IMG/VR virus record: IMGVR_UViG_3300025913_000030
Span: 1-64,000 of that record
DNA length: 64,000 bases
Reading direction: 5' to 3' (one strand)
Source: a virus
A program made the translations under genes and the position numbers. Positions 48,442 through 55,848 of the stretch are shown piece after piece. Numbering within the stretch: the stretch's first letter is position 1; each line of letters opens with the position of its first letter. Below the pieces are notes generated by a model. That model saw only the letters and a program-made list of their open reading frames with translations. It had not been told where the DNA came from and ran no database searches.

Positions 48442-48668
48442 GCGGTCTCCCTCCAGTGGTCCCGGGCGAAGATGAGCTTCTCGGCCAGGGACGTCAGCCG
48501 CTCGAAATACACGGGGCTCACGGTCTCCAGGCCCGGCTGCTCGGGTAGGGAGGTGACCGAGGTCAGCCGCGCCGCGGCCAGGCCGCAGAGCAGGTCTACG
48601 TCGTCCCGGTCCAGTTCCCGGCTGCGTCGCTCGGCGATCCGGCGCAGCGTGCGTTCCCGTCGGCTCAT
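48438..48668 (-). CDS. Small helical protein
   Basis: A 76-residue protein (MSRRERTLRRIAERRSRELD...) overlapping both neighbours. Charged helix at the start, hydrophobic centre. Lies between two regulators; unknown. Confidence 0.5.
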   Translation of the reverse strand: MSRRERTLRRIAERRSRELDRDDVDLLCGLAAARLTSVTSLPEQPGLETVSPVYFERLTSLAEKLIFARDHWRETA

Positions 48669-49039
48669 GCCAGAGCCTGTTCCAGCATCTGGCACAGCGC
48701 CTCGGACAGCGGACCGCCGCTGAACTCGTTGATCACGGTCAGCAGCCCCAGCGCCTCGTTGTTCAGCTGCGGGTCGCCGGGCAGCACCCAGCGCAGTACG
48801 TCCGGGTCGTTCAGGTTCCACTCCTCCCGCGGTGCGGGCGTGACACCAGTACCGCTGCGGACGGCGACCAGGCCCTTGGCCCGCAACTCGGCGAGCGCAT
48901 CGCGCACGACGGTGCGGGAGACGGCGTACTGCTTCGCCAGGTCCTCGGTCGTCGTGGGGTTCGCCAGTTCGCCCGTGACAATGCGCGGGCCGAGGATGCC
49001 GGCCAGGGACTTGCCCATGGATCCTTGCGTCATGATCAT
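48665..49039 (-). CDS. GntR-family winged-helix regulator (short)
   Basis: A ~124-residue protein whose first 75 residues are a GntR winged helix: SLAGILGPRIVTGELANPTT, then DLAKQYAVSRTVVRDALAEL and LVAVRSGTGVTPA. The effector-binding FCD-type domain of full-length family members is cut down to ~45 residues, so ligand sensing may be lost. Several Met codons near the start make the exact N-terminus uncertain. Confidence 0.75.
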   Translation of the reverse strand: MIMTQGSMGKSLAGILGPRIVTGELANPTTTEDLAKQYAVSRTVVRDALAELRAKGLVAVRSGTGVTPAPREEWNLNDPDVLRWVLPGDPQLNNEALGLLTVINEFSGGPLSEALCQMLEQALA

Positions 49040-49545
49040 CGATAGGCTCCAGTCGTGATGCGGCAGCGGACCGCTTCCATGGCGCGCAGCTGCAGTTGTT
49101 TGGCCGCGCCGTCGCTGATGGCGAGCGCGGCCGAGGTCTCCTTGATCGACAGGTCACGCAGAAACCTCAGCTCCAGGCAGCGGCGCTGGTTGGGGACCAG
49201 GCCGCGCAGCGCCTGATTGACCGTGGTGCGGTACAGCGTCTGCTGGACCTGCTCCCACACGTCGGGGGCGACGCGGTCGGCGTCGTACATGTCTGCCGTG
49301 GGCACTTCGCAGCGCACGCGCGCCGACTTCAGATGGTCGGCGAGCAGGTTGCGCGCGATCGTGACCAGCCACGCCTGCCTGCAGCTGCCGCGCTCGGTGT
49401 AGCTGTCCCAGCGGGCCAGGGCACGGGCGAAGGTCTCCGCCGTCAGATCCTCGGCGGTCTCGTGGTGGCGCAGCCGCTTGTAGAGGAACTGGAAGACGAA
49501 CCGGTGACTCTCGCGGTAGGCCTGCTCGATCCCGTCAGCGTCCAC
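49036..49545 (-). CDS. ECF-type RNA polymerase sigma factor
   Basis: A 169-residue sigma factor with region 2 (FVFQFLYKRLRHHETAEDLT, then ETFARALARW) and region 4 (RRCLELRFLRDLSIKETSAA, then ALAISDGAAKQLQLRAMEAV). The linker is normal for ECF factors. It would redirect host RNA polymerase to phage or host promoters. It overlaps the 49535 membrane-protein gene by 11 bases. No zinc-type anti-sigma is adjacent. Confidence 0.85.
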   Translation of the reverse strand: MDADGIEQAYRESHRFVFQFLYKRLRHHETAEDLTAETFARALARWDSYTERGSCRQAWLVTIARNLLADHLKSARVRCEVPTADMYDADRVAPDVWEQVQQTLYRTTVNQALRGLVPNQRRCLELRFLRDLSIKETSAALAISDGAAKQLQLRAMEAVRCRITTGAYR

Positions 49546-49786
49546 GGACCGACCTCGAGATCCGCACGAAGCGGGGCAGGGCGTACGCGGCGGCCACGGG
49601 AATGGCCAGGCCGGCGTAGATCAGCACGAGAGTGGCGCCGATCTGGGCCGACATCGTCCACTGGTGCACCATCCACTGCGCGGTCAACGTGCCGGCGACG
49701 AACAGGACCAGTCCAGTGGTGGCGAGAACGATGGCGGTGTCGGTCAGGTCCCGGAAGGTGCGAGAGCGCAGGATTCGGTGCAGCAT
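49535..49786 (-). CDS. Two-TM membrane protein before sigma gene
   Basis: An 83-residue protein with two membrane segments (TAIVLATTGLVLFVAGTL and IGATLVLIYAGLAIPVAAAY) and a basic C-terminus. GGGGGAT lies before the ATG. It is co-transcribed with the ECF sigma gene and could tether or sense for it; it lacks the usual anti-sigma zinc motif. Confidence 0.65.
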   Translation of the reverse strand: MLHRILRSRTFRDLTDTAIVLATTGLVLFVAGTLTAQWMVHQWTMSAQIGATLVLIYAGLAIPVAAAYALPRFVRISRSVRGR

Positions 49787-49822
49787 GGATCCCCCATTAC
49801 GCGGATAAATCAGTACAGTCAG

Positions 49823-49852
49823 ATCGTACGATGGTGTGTGACTATCTGTCAA
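49823..49852 (-). promoter_or_regulatory. Promoter with embedded operator for sigma-factor unit
   Basis: On the minus strand TTGACA (49852-49847) and TACGAT (49828-49823) are 18 bp apart, and TTGACAGATAGTCAC is a perfect copy of the recurrent element. It drives the 49786-46829 unit. Confidence 0.75.
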
Positions 49853-49868
49853 ACAAGAGGGTTGTCAC

Positions 49869-50015
49869 TCAGTCATTTCGGTTGGGGAAGCAGCATTCGT
49901 CGAGCGTGCAGAAGAAACACGCCATGCAGCAACCGCACTCCGGGCAGAAGTCCTCACCGCAGACCGGCTCGCGCTCCTCGTCTTCCTGCGCGTCCTCGCC
50001 CGTCTCGCCGGTCAC
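49869..50015 (-). CDS. 48-residue Cys-rich protein
   Basis: A short ORF with GTG overlapping the upstream stop (GTGA). After an acidic start (MTGETGEDAQEDEEREP) it has VCGEDFCPECGCCMACFFC and then TLDECCF. That is ten Cys in about thirty residues, a probable zinc knuckle or disulfide knot. Last gene of its unit. Confidence 0.6.
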   Translation of the reverse strand: MTGETGEDAQEDEEREPVCGEDFCPECGCCMACFFCTLDECCFPNRND

Positions 50016-50602
50016 GGCGCGACGGGCGGATACAGGGCTGCGTACTCGTCCCAGATCCCGGCTTCCTTCAGCAGGGCGATGACGAGTTTCCCGGCCGGGG
50101 TGACTCCGTAGAAGTCGGAGAAGGGCCGCTTATCCGTCCGGCTGCCGTCGTACCGGTGCCAGATCAGGCCGCGGCGCTCCAGACCCGGTGCACCCGTCGC
50201 GAACATCGACGGGCTTCTCACCCAGGTAACGGGATCCAGGCGGTGGCCGCCGGCCGCCTCCAGGCGCAGCACCCAGTCGATGTGCACGAGCGCCTCGATC
50301 AGGGTCTTGCCGAGGTCGAGACGGAACGCCGAGCCTGTCACATAGGCACGGAAGGCCTGGTTCACTGCGGGCGCCCGGGCGGGCTCGGTCGCGGCCAGTG
50401 CCTCGTCGCAGTCCGGACAGGGTGAGTGGTCCCGCTCGATGTGCTCGCGCGCCGCGTCCTCGACGATCCGGCGAATACCGGTCGTCGACCAGCAGTCCAT
50501 GGTCGGGCCGGCGGTGCAGCGCGCCTCGTGCCAGTCGGTGCGGGCGCTCTCGATCTCCTGGATCTCGATGTGCTGGTCGAACTCACTCGTCAGCGTGGAC
50601 AC
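50012..50602 (-). CDS. Unknown protein with CxxC
   Basis: A 196-residue protein. It contains HIERDHSPCPDCDEALAATE (a possible zinc site) and a C-terminal winged-helix-like part (GLERRGLIWHRYDG, then FYGVTPAGKLVIALLKEAGI). Ribosome site AGGAGGATCTCT before the GTG. It may be a DNA-binding protein. Confidence 0.6.
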   Translation of the reverse strand: MSTLTSEFDQHIEIQEIESARTDWHEARCTAGPTMDCWSTTGIRRIVEDAAREHIERDHSPCPDCDEALAATEPARAPAVNQAFRAYVTGSAFRLDLGKTLIEALVHIDWVLRLEAAGGHRLDPVTWVRSPSMFATGAPGLERRGLIWHRYDGSRTDKRPFSDFYGVTPAGKLVIALLKEAGIWDEYAALYPPVAP

Positions 50603-50927
50603 AGAGATCCTCCTTGCAGTCGGCGTGCCGCTCCAACACCTTCACAACGCCGCACGGCCAGGTGTCGCCTGGGTAGCCGCGGTGCGGGCAGCCGCCACAC
50701 TCCAGCCACGCCTCGAGCCAGTGCAGAACAGGGAAGTGGCGATCGACCAGATCAGAGGAGAGGCAGTCGCCACGGGGCAGGATTTTCAAGCGCAGTGCCT
50801 GGTGCCGATCCTGGGCCATGGCCATGCGCTCAGTCCGGGCGGCAGCCAGCTGGAGAGCCTCCTGTGCCCGGTCTTCCTTGCGTTTCTGCCGGGCCGCGTA
50901 CCGTTCAGCGGCTGTAAGACGTGTCAC
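50583..50927 (-). CDS. Unknown protein with Cys/His cluster
   Basis: A 114-residue protein: a basic helix (RYAARQKRKEDRAQEALQLA) and a C-terminal cluster LECGGCPHRGYPGDTWPCG then HADCKEDLCVH. It overlaps the next gene by 20 bases, and its GTG overlaps the stop of the frameshifted upstream gene. Zinc binding likely; function unknown. Confidence 0.55.
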   Translation of the reverse strand: MTRLTAAERYAARQKRKEDRAQEALQLAAARTERMAMAQDRHQALRLKILPRGDCLSSDLVDRHFPVLHWLEAWLECGGCPHRGYPGDTWPCGVVKVLERHADCKEDLCVHADE

Positions 50928-51110
50928 TGCCCCACCTCCGCGTCAGTACCGAAGACGAGCTCGTAGAGCGCGTCCGCGATGTGGTCGGTCTCCTCGGCAA
51001 CTGCGAGTTCGAAGTCTGCGATTTTTTTTTTCCTCCCCGGCCCAACTGCACAGGCAGCGGGCCCGCACGGTGCCCTGGGAGGGGAGCAGGACGATATACG
51101 TCTCGTGCAT
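50924..51110 (-). CDS. Small protein needing a frameshift at A10
   Basis: From ATG 51110 (overlapping the previous TGA) the frame reads MHETYIVLLPSQGTV...SWAGEEKK. After ten A's (51022-51031 on the minus strand) the zero frame becomes an Arg-rich stretch with unlike codon use. Losing one A (or +1 slippage) continues as KIADFELAVAEETDHIADAL and ends at a TGA (50926-50924) that overlaps the next GTG exactly as elsewhere in the operon. I therefore read it as one ~61-residue gene expressed by slippage, or one broken by an indel. A sequencing error is possible. Confidence 0.55.
51022..51031. repeat. Homopolymer T10 (A10 in mRNA)
   Basis: A run of ten T, exceptional in this GC-rich sequence, lying in the coding strand complement of a small early gene. 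It is a potential transcriptional slippage site. Confidence 0.85.
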
Positions 51111-51613
51111 CAGGCGGTCCGAGACTCGATGTCCTCGATCCAGGCCGAGCACACCGCCATGACCTGAACCAGTTCGCCGACCAGCTTCTCGGGATCAGTC
51201 TCCGCGAAGGCCTCGGCGACTTCCTCGTTCAGGATCAGCCGCCAGCCGGGGCCGCCAGGCGTGTGCGCGGCTGCGCCCTGGCAGATGGTCCGGGCGAGGT
51301 CGGCGGCCCGTTGCAGGCCTTCGCCGCCCGTGTCGTCCGGGTGCTGCTGGTGGCCCCACTTCTCCATCTGGCGCTGCCGCTCGGCCGCGACGCGTTCGAG
51401 GACGGACAGCGTCTCGGGCGAGGTCTCGTAGTCGGGCAGCACGGGGACGCCCCGGTCCGGCTCGGCGGCCAACCGGTGCGCCGTCTTGGCGCTGGTGGCC
51501 AGCGCCCTGCCGATCAACGTGTCGGTGAACGTGCCGATCGCCTCGCCGCAGGCGCACTCGACGCGCAACCAGTCGCCGTCCAGGGCCCGGGTGTAGATCG
51601 TGTGCTCGGCCAT
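51110..51613 (-). CDS. MazG-like nucleotide pyrophosphohydrolase
   Basis: A 167-residue protein. The C-terminal half shows the family pattern RQRQMEKWGHQQHPDDTG, WRLILNEEVAEAFAETDPEK and LVGELVQVMAVCSAWIEDI, with Glu residues (EEVAEA) as metal ligands. The N-terminal ~55 residues have C-x-C (RVECACGEAIGTF). MazG-like enzymes in phages may hydrolyse (d)NTPs or lower alarmone effects. Its TGA overlaps the next ATG. Confidence 0.65.
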   Translation of the reverse strand: MAEHTIYTRALDGDWLRVECACGEAIGTFTDTLIGRALATSAKTAHRLAAEPDRGVPVLPDYETSPETLSVLERVAAERQRQMEKWGHQQHPDDTGGEGLQRAADLARTICQGAAAHTPGGPGWRLILNEEVAEAFAETDPEKLVGELVQVMAVCSAWIEDIESRTA

Positions 51614-51870
51614 CAGATCCGGACCTCCAGCCAGTGCTGCGAGCCGTCCGTCTCGGCGGCCAACACCGCAGTGCGCGGGGCGGCGTGAACGGACACGGTC
51701 TCCAGTGAGACCTGCCGGCCGCAGCGCGGGCACGCCATCATGATCGCTCCGTCGTCGATCTCGACCTTGACTTCGTCGCCGGCCGCGAGCGCGCAGGTGC
51801 AGTAGATCTCGTCGAGGTCTGGCGCCTCAGACGTCGATGTGGCGATCACCAGGTTCAGCATCCGCGCCAC
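51613..51870 (-). CDS. Small zinc-ribbon-like protein
   Basis: An 85-residue protein with IYCTCALAAGDEV and MMACPRCGRQVSLE, giving C-x-C and C-x2-C pairs of a zinc ribbon. Start at GTG 51870, or ATG 51861. Overlaps neighbours; function unknown. Confidence 0.55.
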   Translation of the reverse strand: MARMLNLVIATSTSEAPDLDEIYCTCALAAGDEVKVEIDDGAIMMACPRCGRQVSLETVSVHAAPRTAVLAAETDGSQHWLEVRI

Positions 51871-51967
51871 CTCCCCGGGCAGCGAAGGCCTGGGCCCAGG
51901 CGATGCCGACGAACATCACGCACACCGCGCCGACGACGATCGACAAAAACTGTTCGAACCCTGTCAT
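51827..51967 (-). CDS. 46-residue single-TM protein
   Basis: MTGFEQFLSIVVGAVCVMFV and onward forms one membrane segment, followed by a short Gly/Asp-rich end. The ATG overlaps the stop of the upstream gene (ATGA). Too short for a family assignment. Confidence 0.5.
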   Translation of the reverse strand: MTGFEQFLSIVVGAVCVMFVGIAWAQAFAARGGGADAEPGDRHIDV

Positions 51968-52137
51968 GGAAGTCTGTCCAGCTCTCCTAGGTGGAAGGTC
52001 AGAGGCTCGGTGTCTCCGTCGAGCAGCACGCTGCACATCCGCGTCTGGATCGTGAGCACCTTGCCGGTCTCGCCCATCAGCGAACTCATGCGGTTGGAGA
52101 CCATCACCCGGTCTCCGGGCGTCAGTGGAGCTTTCAC
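51964..52137 (-). CDS. 57-residue barrel-like protein
   Basis: MKAPLTPGDRVMVSNRMSSL, then MGETGKVLTIQTRMCSVLLD, and ending FHLGELDRLP. A small SH3/KOW-like barrel by pattern, reminiscent of the 2351/43358 family. GTG and TGA overlap both neighbours by four bases. Confidence 0.55.
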   Translation of the reverse strand: MKAPLTPGDRVMVSNRMSSLMGETGKVLTIQTRMCSVLLDGDTEPLTFHLGELDRLP

Positions 52138-52742
52138 GCCAGCTGCTCGAGCAACTGGGTGAGGAAGGGCATGTACTTCTCGCCGAGCGGACCGTGCTGC
52201 GCCGATTCGAGCGCGACGCGCGTCAGATGGATCTTGCGCTCCAGGTCCTCGACCTTGATCTCCAGCTCGTCCCGTTCCCCGCAGTGATCGCCGCAGAGGT
52301 CGGTAGCCTTTTCGAGCTCTTCCTTCGCCGTGCTCAGCTCGTCCGTCTTGTCGGCCAGCCTGCGGGCACGCCGGTTGAGCTCTTCCAGCAGCTCAGCGAT
52401 GTACTGCGGCGCGTCCTTGAGAAACCGCGCGACCGGGTTGTCAATGTCCCGGAACGTCTTCGGGTCGTAGTCGGTCCGCGGGACGATCAGATCCTTGGCA
52501 TCCGTCATCAGCGACCAGCCGCTCGGCGCTTTCACAGGAAAGCGCGGCTGTGCTCCCTGCATGCCGCACCGGCTGAAGCCCATGACGTACAGCTGGCCGG
52601 AGTGTTGCGTGGCCAGGATCGGGCCGCCGCGCGTGTCGCCGATCCAGCCCCAGGGCGGCGCCGGAACAGCGCGCAGAGCGGTGAGGATCTCGTAGAGCCG
52701 CTGCGGTGTCATCCCGGGGCCCGACCCGTAGCGCTCGCTCAC
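52134..52742 (-). CDS. Conserved phage protein with coiled coil
   Basis: A 202-residue protein. The N-terminal domain has LYEILTALRAVPAPPWGWIG and GGPILATQHSGQLYVMGF, a pattern common in actinophage early genes. The C-terminal ~90 residues are a coiled coil (ELSTAKEELEKATDLCGDHC). GTG 52742 overlaps the previous stop. Function unknown. Confidence 0.6.
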   Translation of the reverse strand: MSERYGSGPGMTPQRLYEILTALRAVPAPPWGWIGDTRGGPILATQHSGQLYVMGFSRCGMQGAQPRFPVKAPSGWSLMTDAKDLIVPRTDYDPKTFRDIDNPVARFLKDAPQYIAELLEELNRRARRLADKTDELSTAKEELEKATDLCGDHCGERDELEIKVEDLERKIHLTRVALESAQHGPLGEKYMPFLTQLLEQLA

Positions 52743-52939
52743 CGCTGCGCCGAGATGCTCGATCCGTCCCAGACCAGGGTGTCTCCGGCCTGGGCGAAGC
52801 ACGCCAGCGGGCTGTCCGGCTGGGTGTAGATCACGCCGGAGTGCGACGGGGCCTTGACCGGGGCGGCCTTGCAGCCCCGCTCCACGAGCCACGCCGCGGC
52901 CTGCTCGACGTCGTCAACCGTGATCTTCTCCACTGTCAC
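52739..52939 (-). CDS. Small protein
   Basis: A 66-residue protein (MTVEKITVDDVEQAAAWLVE...) starting at a GTG that overlaps the XRE stop. Small alpha/beta fold; unknown. Confidence 0.5.
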   Translation of the reverse strand: MTVEKITVDDVEQAAAWLVERGCKAAPVKAPSHSGVIYTQPDSPLACFAQAGDTLVWDGSSISAQR

Positions 52940-53196
52940 TCCCCTGACTTCTCGTGCGTGTGCGTTTCGTCGAGCAGGCCGTCGACCGGCAGCTGCAACG
53001 CGTCCGCCAGCGACTTGAGGGCCGGCGCACTCGGCGGCCGATCTCCGGCCTCGTAGTGGCTGATCGAGCTGCGGTCCACCGGACAGGCGCTCTCCGACGT
53101 GCGTTTCGCCAGGTCCTCCTGTGTCAGTCCGGCGCGTTCACGCGCCTGACGCAGGCGCGCGGAGCTGAAGGGGAGTGAGAGGGAGGTGCGAGGCAT
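52936..53196 (-). CDS. XRE-family regulator (leftward, Cro-like position)
   Basis: An 86-residue protein with an HTH: ARLRQARERAGLTQEDLAKR, then DRSSISHYEAGDRPPSAPAL. It is the first gene of the leftward early operon 53196-49869 and diverges from a second XRE gene. The ATG is 7 nt after TAGTTT without a ribosome site, so the mRNA is leaderless. By position it resembles Cro. Confidence 0.75.
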   Translation of the reverse strand: MPRTSLSLPFSSARLRQARERAGLTQEDLAKRTSESACPVDRSSISHYEAGDRPPSAPALKSLADALQLPVDGLLDETHTHEKSGE

Positions 53197-53203
53197 GGAC
53201 GAA

Positions 53204-53293
53204 AAACTACCGCACATCACCGCACATGACAAGAGAAGAACGGCCTTCAACCGACTTCGCTTGGCCTCCGTCTCTATGTGCGCTAACGTGCGC
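53204..53293. promoter_or_regulatory. Divergent promoters with a shared 17-bp operator (immunity switch)
   Basis: Leftward: TTGTCA (53232-53227) and TAGTTT (53209-53204) with a 17-bp spacer that is exactly TGTGCGGTGATGTGCGG. Rightward: TTGGCC (53261-53266) and TAACGT (53284-53289), 17 bp apart, overlapping TGTGCGCTAACGTGCGC (53277-53293). The two 17-mers agree at 13 of 17 positions and place a repressor over each promoter. Confidence 0.7.
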
Positions 53294-53326
53294 GTATGAG
53301 CGCCCCATCACGAAAGGGCAACGCTT

Positions 53327-53701
53327 ATGTCGACGGATCCCCCGCCCGTCATCTTGGAACGCGCCGTCGAGGACCGACGGCTGGAGCTCGGCATCCGCAA
53401 GCAGGAGGTCGCCGAGCGCGCAGGTGTCACCGCGTCGTACCTGCGCCGTGTCCTGTCCGGGAAGAATCCGCTCTCCCCGGATCTGAAGGCGGGACTCGAG
53501 CGGGCATTGCAGTGGCCGCGAGGCCATATCGACAGCCTGCGACCTTCCGGCGACAGCGACCGGCCGCCGCCCGGATCCCGCTACACGCAAGAGGAATGGG
53601 ACCGGCTCGATGCGACGGACCGGCAGTTGCTCATCGACATCCACCGAAAACTGACTGATCACCAGAATCACCCGGCTGTGCGACGCAGAGTAGCCAGGTG
53701 A
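53327..53701 (+). CDS. XRE-family regulator (rightward, repressor candidate)
   Basis: A 124-residue protein with an HTH: RRLELGIRKQEVAERAGVTA, then SYLRRVLSGKNPLSPDLKAG. A ~55-residue C-terminal helical part may dimerise. It faces the leftward XRE gene across a shared operator and is followed by a membrane protein in the same direction. It is the best candidate for a lysogeny repressor in this window. Confidence 0.7.
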   Translation: MSTDPPPVILERAVEDRRLELGIRKQEVAERAGVTASYLRRVLSGKNPLSPDLKAGLERALQWPRGHIDSLRPSGDSDRPPPGSRYTQEEWDRLDATDRQLLIDIHRKLTDHQNHPAVRRRVAR

Positions 53702-54393
53702 TGAGTAGGCTTATCCGAATGACTGACGGTCTATTCATCATCTTGTGCGCTGTAGCCGTGGTCGGAACCAGTGTGATTTGGATTCAGGCCCGGCGTATCA
53801 GGCAACTGCAACGCAAGATCGACGTTCACGCCGAAGCGTTGCGGATGCTCGCTCAGCCGATCCACGTCGAACTGCCGCCCGAGCCGCCGACGAAACCCGA
53901 TCTGCGAGTGATCAAGGGCGGCATGGTCGCGTTCAGCGCGGCGGCTTCGGGAACGATGGCCTTCCTGCACCGCCACGCGGGAGCGGTGAGCACGGTCGCG
54001 GCCGGACTCGTCGGCGGGATTCTCGCCGGGGCTCTGATCTTTACCAACCGCGGGATCCGCACGCCTTCAGTACTGCGCCCGTTGCCCGGGCCTGGGATCA
54101 CGCTGCCATCGTCTGCCGCGCCATCCGTCTCCACGAGCAGCGTTCCGCCCTCCACGACCGTCACGGAACCGATCACTTCTCCCCCGTCAGCCGCGGTAGT
54201 GCCGGCCGTCGTCGGGCGAAGGCCGTCCCCGATCCCCCGACCTGCAGTACCTTCCACACAGCGCACGACGGCCGTACCGTCTCCTGCGGGAAGCTCGGTC
54301 AGCTTCACGCCGTCGTCGGTACGGCCGTCGCCGTGTCCGGTCGGTCTGAAACTACGACTTGACCCGGTCCTGAGAATCGAGGTCTGCGCCTGA
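53701..54393 (+). CDS. Membrane protein with Ser/Pro/Thr-rich exterior
   Basis: A ~230-residue protein with membrane segments at the start (LFIILCAVAVVGTSVIWI) and middle (VSTVAAGLVGGILAGALIF), a cytoplasmic coiled part between, and a long Pro/Ser/Thr-rich external region. It ends CPVGLKLRLDPVLRIEVCA. Co-oriented with the repressor candidate, so it may be expressed in lysogeny and could block superinfection. The last 42 bases overlap a convergent gene. Confidence 0.55.
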   Translation: MSRLIRMTDGLFIILCAVAVVGTSVIWIQARRIRQLQRKIDVHAEALRMLAQPIHVELPPEPPTKPDLRVIKGGMVAFSAAASGTMAFLHRHAGAVSTVAAGLVGGILAGALIFTNRGIRTPSVLRPLPGPGITLPSSAAPSVSTSSVPPSTTVTEPITSPPSAAVVPAVVGRRPSPIPRPAVPSTQRTTAVPSPAGSSVSFTPSSVRPSPCPVGLKLRLDPVLRIEVCA

Positions 54394-54531
54394 CTGGCGC
54401 TGCCCCTTGACCCGTCGTGTCTCGCCAATCGACGCGGCAACGGTCAGTACCGTTGCGATACCGAGCAGGACCCACATAGCGATCTTCAAATGCGCGTATC
54501 CGAGAATGATCGACCCACCGAGCAGCATCAT
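54352..54531 (-). CDS. Small two-TM protein
   Basis: A 59-residue protein (MMLLGGSIILGYAHLKIAMW, then VLLGIATVLTVAASIG) with two membrane segments and a charged tail. The ATG overlaps the upstream stop. Function unknown. Confidence 0.5.
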   Translation of the reverse strand: MMLLGGSIILGYAHLKIAMWVLLGIATVLTVAASIGETRRVKGQRQSGADLDSQDRVKS

Positions 54532-54710
54532 GGCTGCGGCGGCGAGCCTGTCCGAGTTCTTCTTCGTCGTCTCCGCTTCCCGTCGAATTCGATGACTTCG
54601 TGCCGACACCTCGGGCAGAACCGGGTGCGGTACATCGCCCGGCGCACGCCATTGGTCCAAGCACCCCATTCGCCCTGGTGACCGCGTACCAGGCACACCA
54701 GCCGCTTCAC
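54528..54710 (-). CDS. Small zinc-ribbon protein
   Basis: A 60-residue basic protein: KRLVCLVRGHQGEWGAW, then YRTRFCPRCRHEVIEF, with C, H, C-x2-C and H as possible zinc ligands, and an Arg-rich tail. The GTG at 54710 begins 5 bases after the upstream stop codon. Confidence 0.55.
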   Translation of the reverse strand: MKRLVCLVRGHQGEWGAWTNGVRRAMYRTRFCPRCRHEVIEFDGKRRRRRRTRTGSPPQP

Positions 54711-54714
54711 AGGG

Positions 54715-55314
54715 CTACTTCTGCAGCTGCGGGACGCTCGCGTACGTGGGGATCGGCGCGTTCGAGACCAGGAACGGAAGGTCGGTCTCGACGAGCGCGC
54801 CGCCGACGGTGCGGAAGAAGACGCCGAACTGTCCGCCTTCGTCAGGGCCGTAGGACCCGTCGTCGCCCGGAGCGTCGTTCGTGCACTCCGTGCCGCCGCA
54901 GCCGACATTGACCTGTGTGGAGGTCATCTGGCTGGCCGTGCTGCTGACCTTGCCCTGGATCACGTAGTAGCCGACGACCTGGCCGGAGAAAGTGAAGACG
55001 TAGACGTAGTTGGTATTGCCCTTGGAGTTGTACTGCTGCAGGCGGAAGGCGAGGTTCTTGCGCTCCAGCGGGTCGGAGGGCGACTGGGCGGTGCAGTTAC
55101 CGTTCTTGTCGCAGTTGGCGTAGGGGTAGGGCACCGCCTGGCTGAAGACCTGGCTGATGGCGCCGGACAGGTTGTTCTGGACGTGCTGGTTGGCGTCGGC
55201 GCTCTGGGTCGAGCGGCAGGCCGCCAGGCTGATCGTCAGCCCGAGGGCGACCAGCGCGCCGACGAGCAGGGTCCGTACGCGGCGTGTGTGTGCACGCGGG
55301 GAGCGGTTGTTCAC
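54715..55314 (-). CDS. Putative lipoprotein
   Basis: A 199-residue protein with a signal sequence and lipobox: TLLVGALVALGLTISLAACR, with Cys at ~33. The mature part has four further Cys (NCDKNGNC, GCGGTEC) and a beta-rich domain (TNYVYVFTFSGQVVGYYVIQ). The GTG overlaps the previous stop. Phage lipoproteins commonly exclude related phages; a virion or envelope-modifying role is also possible. Confidence 0.65.
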   Translation of the reverse strand: MNNRSPRAHTRRVRTLLVGALVALGLTISLAACRSTQSADANQHVQNNLSGAISQVFSQAVPYPYANCDKNGNCTAQSPSDPLERKNLAFRLQQYNSKGNTNYVYVFTFSGQVVGYYVIQGKVSSTASQMTSTQVNVGCGGTECTNDAPGDDGSYGPDEGGQFGVFFRTVGGALVETDLPFLVSNAPIPTYASVPQLQK

Positions 55315-55760
55315 GGGGTCTGCAGTCCTGTCGTGTTGGCGGCGCACTGCGCCTGCGCGTCGAGATGGTCGGGGTATCCGTCTGGGATGACGGCCAGGGC
55401 GTTACCGGCGTCGGTGTTGTATTGAGCGACGTCGTTGCTGCAGGCCATCTCGACACCGGTCAGGTTGGTCGCGTCGATGGCGGTGGCGTGCGAACCGGCG
55501 GCAGCCTGCGCCGCGGTGCGGATGTTGCGCTGGTCGGCCTGGACGGTCTCGTAGTCGCCCTTGATCGTCGCCGACCAGTGCTCGCGGTTGGCGGCGGTGC
55601 CGCGCTGCTGCTGGATCTGCAGCGTGCCCTTCGCCCCGCTCGTGCTCGCGGACAACTCCCGCAATCCCCACACCAGAGCGAGCAAGGCGATGATCGCCAG
55701 TACGCAGTAGAACAGGACCCGGCCGAGACGGAAGTCGCCGCGGTCGTCATAGATGCTCAC
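55311..55760 (-). CDS. Single-TM exported protein
   Basis: A 149-residue protein with one membrane segment (LFYCVLAIIALLALVWGLRE) and an external helical part with two Cys (MACSNDVAQ, AQCAANTT). First gene behind the promoter at 55819-55848, co-transcribed with the lipoprotein. Confidence 0.6.
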   Translation of the reverse strand: MSIYDDRGDFRLGRVLFYCVLAIIALLALVWGLRELSASTSGAKGTLQIQQQRGTAANREHWSATIKGDYETVQADQRNIRTAAQAAAGSHATAIDATNLTGVEMACSNDVAQYNTDAGNALAVIPDGYPDHLDAQAQCAANTTGLQTP

Positions 55761-55818
55761 ATCAGACCTCTGAGTCTGGTTAGCTTCGGGCGGAAATGCC
55801 CGATTTTCAGATGATGCG

Positions 55819-55848
55819 ATGCTAGGGAAGGGCGTGACTATCTGTCAA
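55819..55848 (-). promoter_or_regulatory. Promoter with embedded operator for membrane-protein unit
   Basis: On the minus strand TTGACA (55848-55843) and TAGCAT (55824-55819) are 18 bp apart, within a perfect TTGACAGATAGTCAC. It overlaps the end of the endonuclease VII gene and drives the 55760-54352 unit. Confidence 0.75.
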
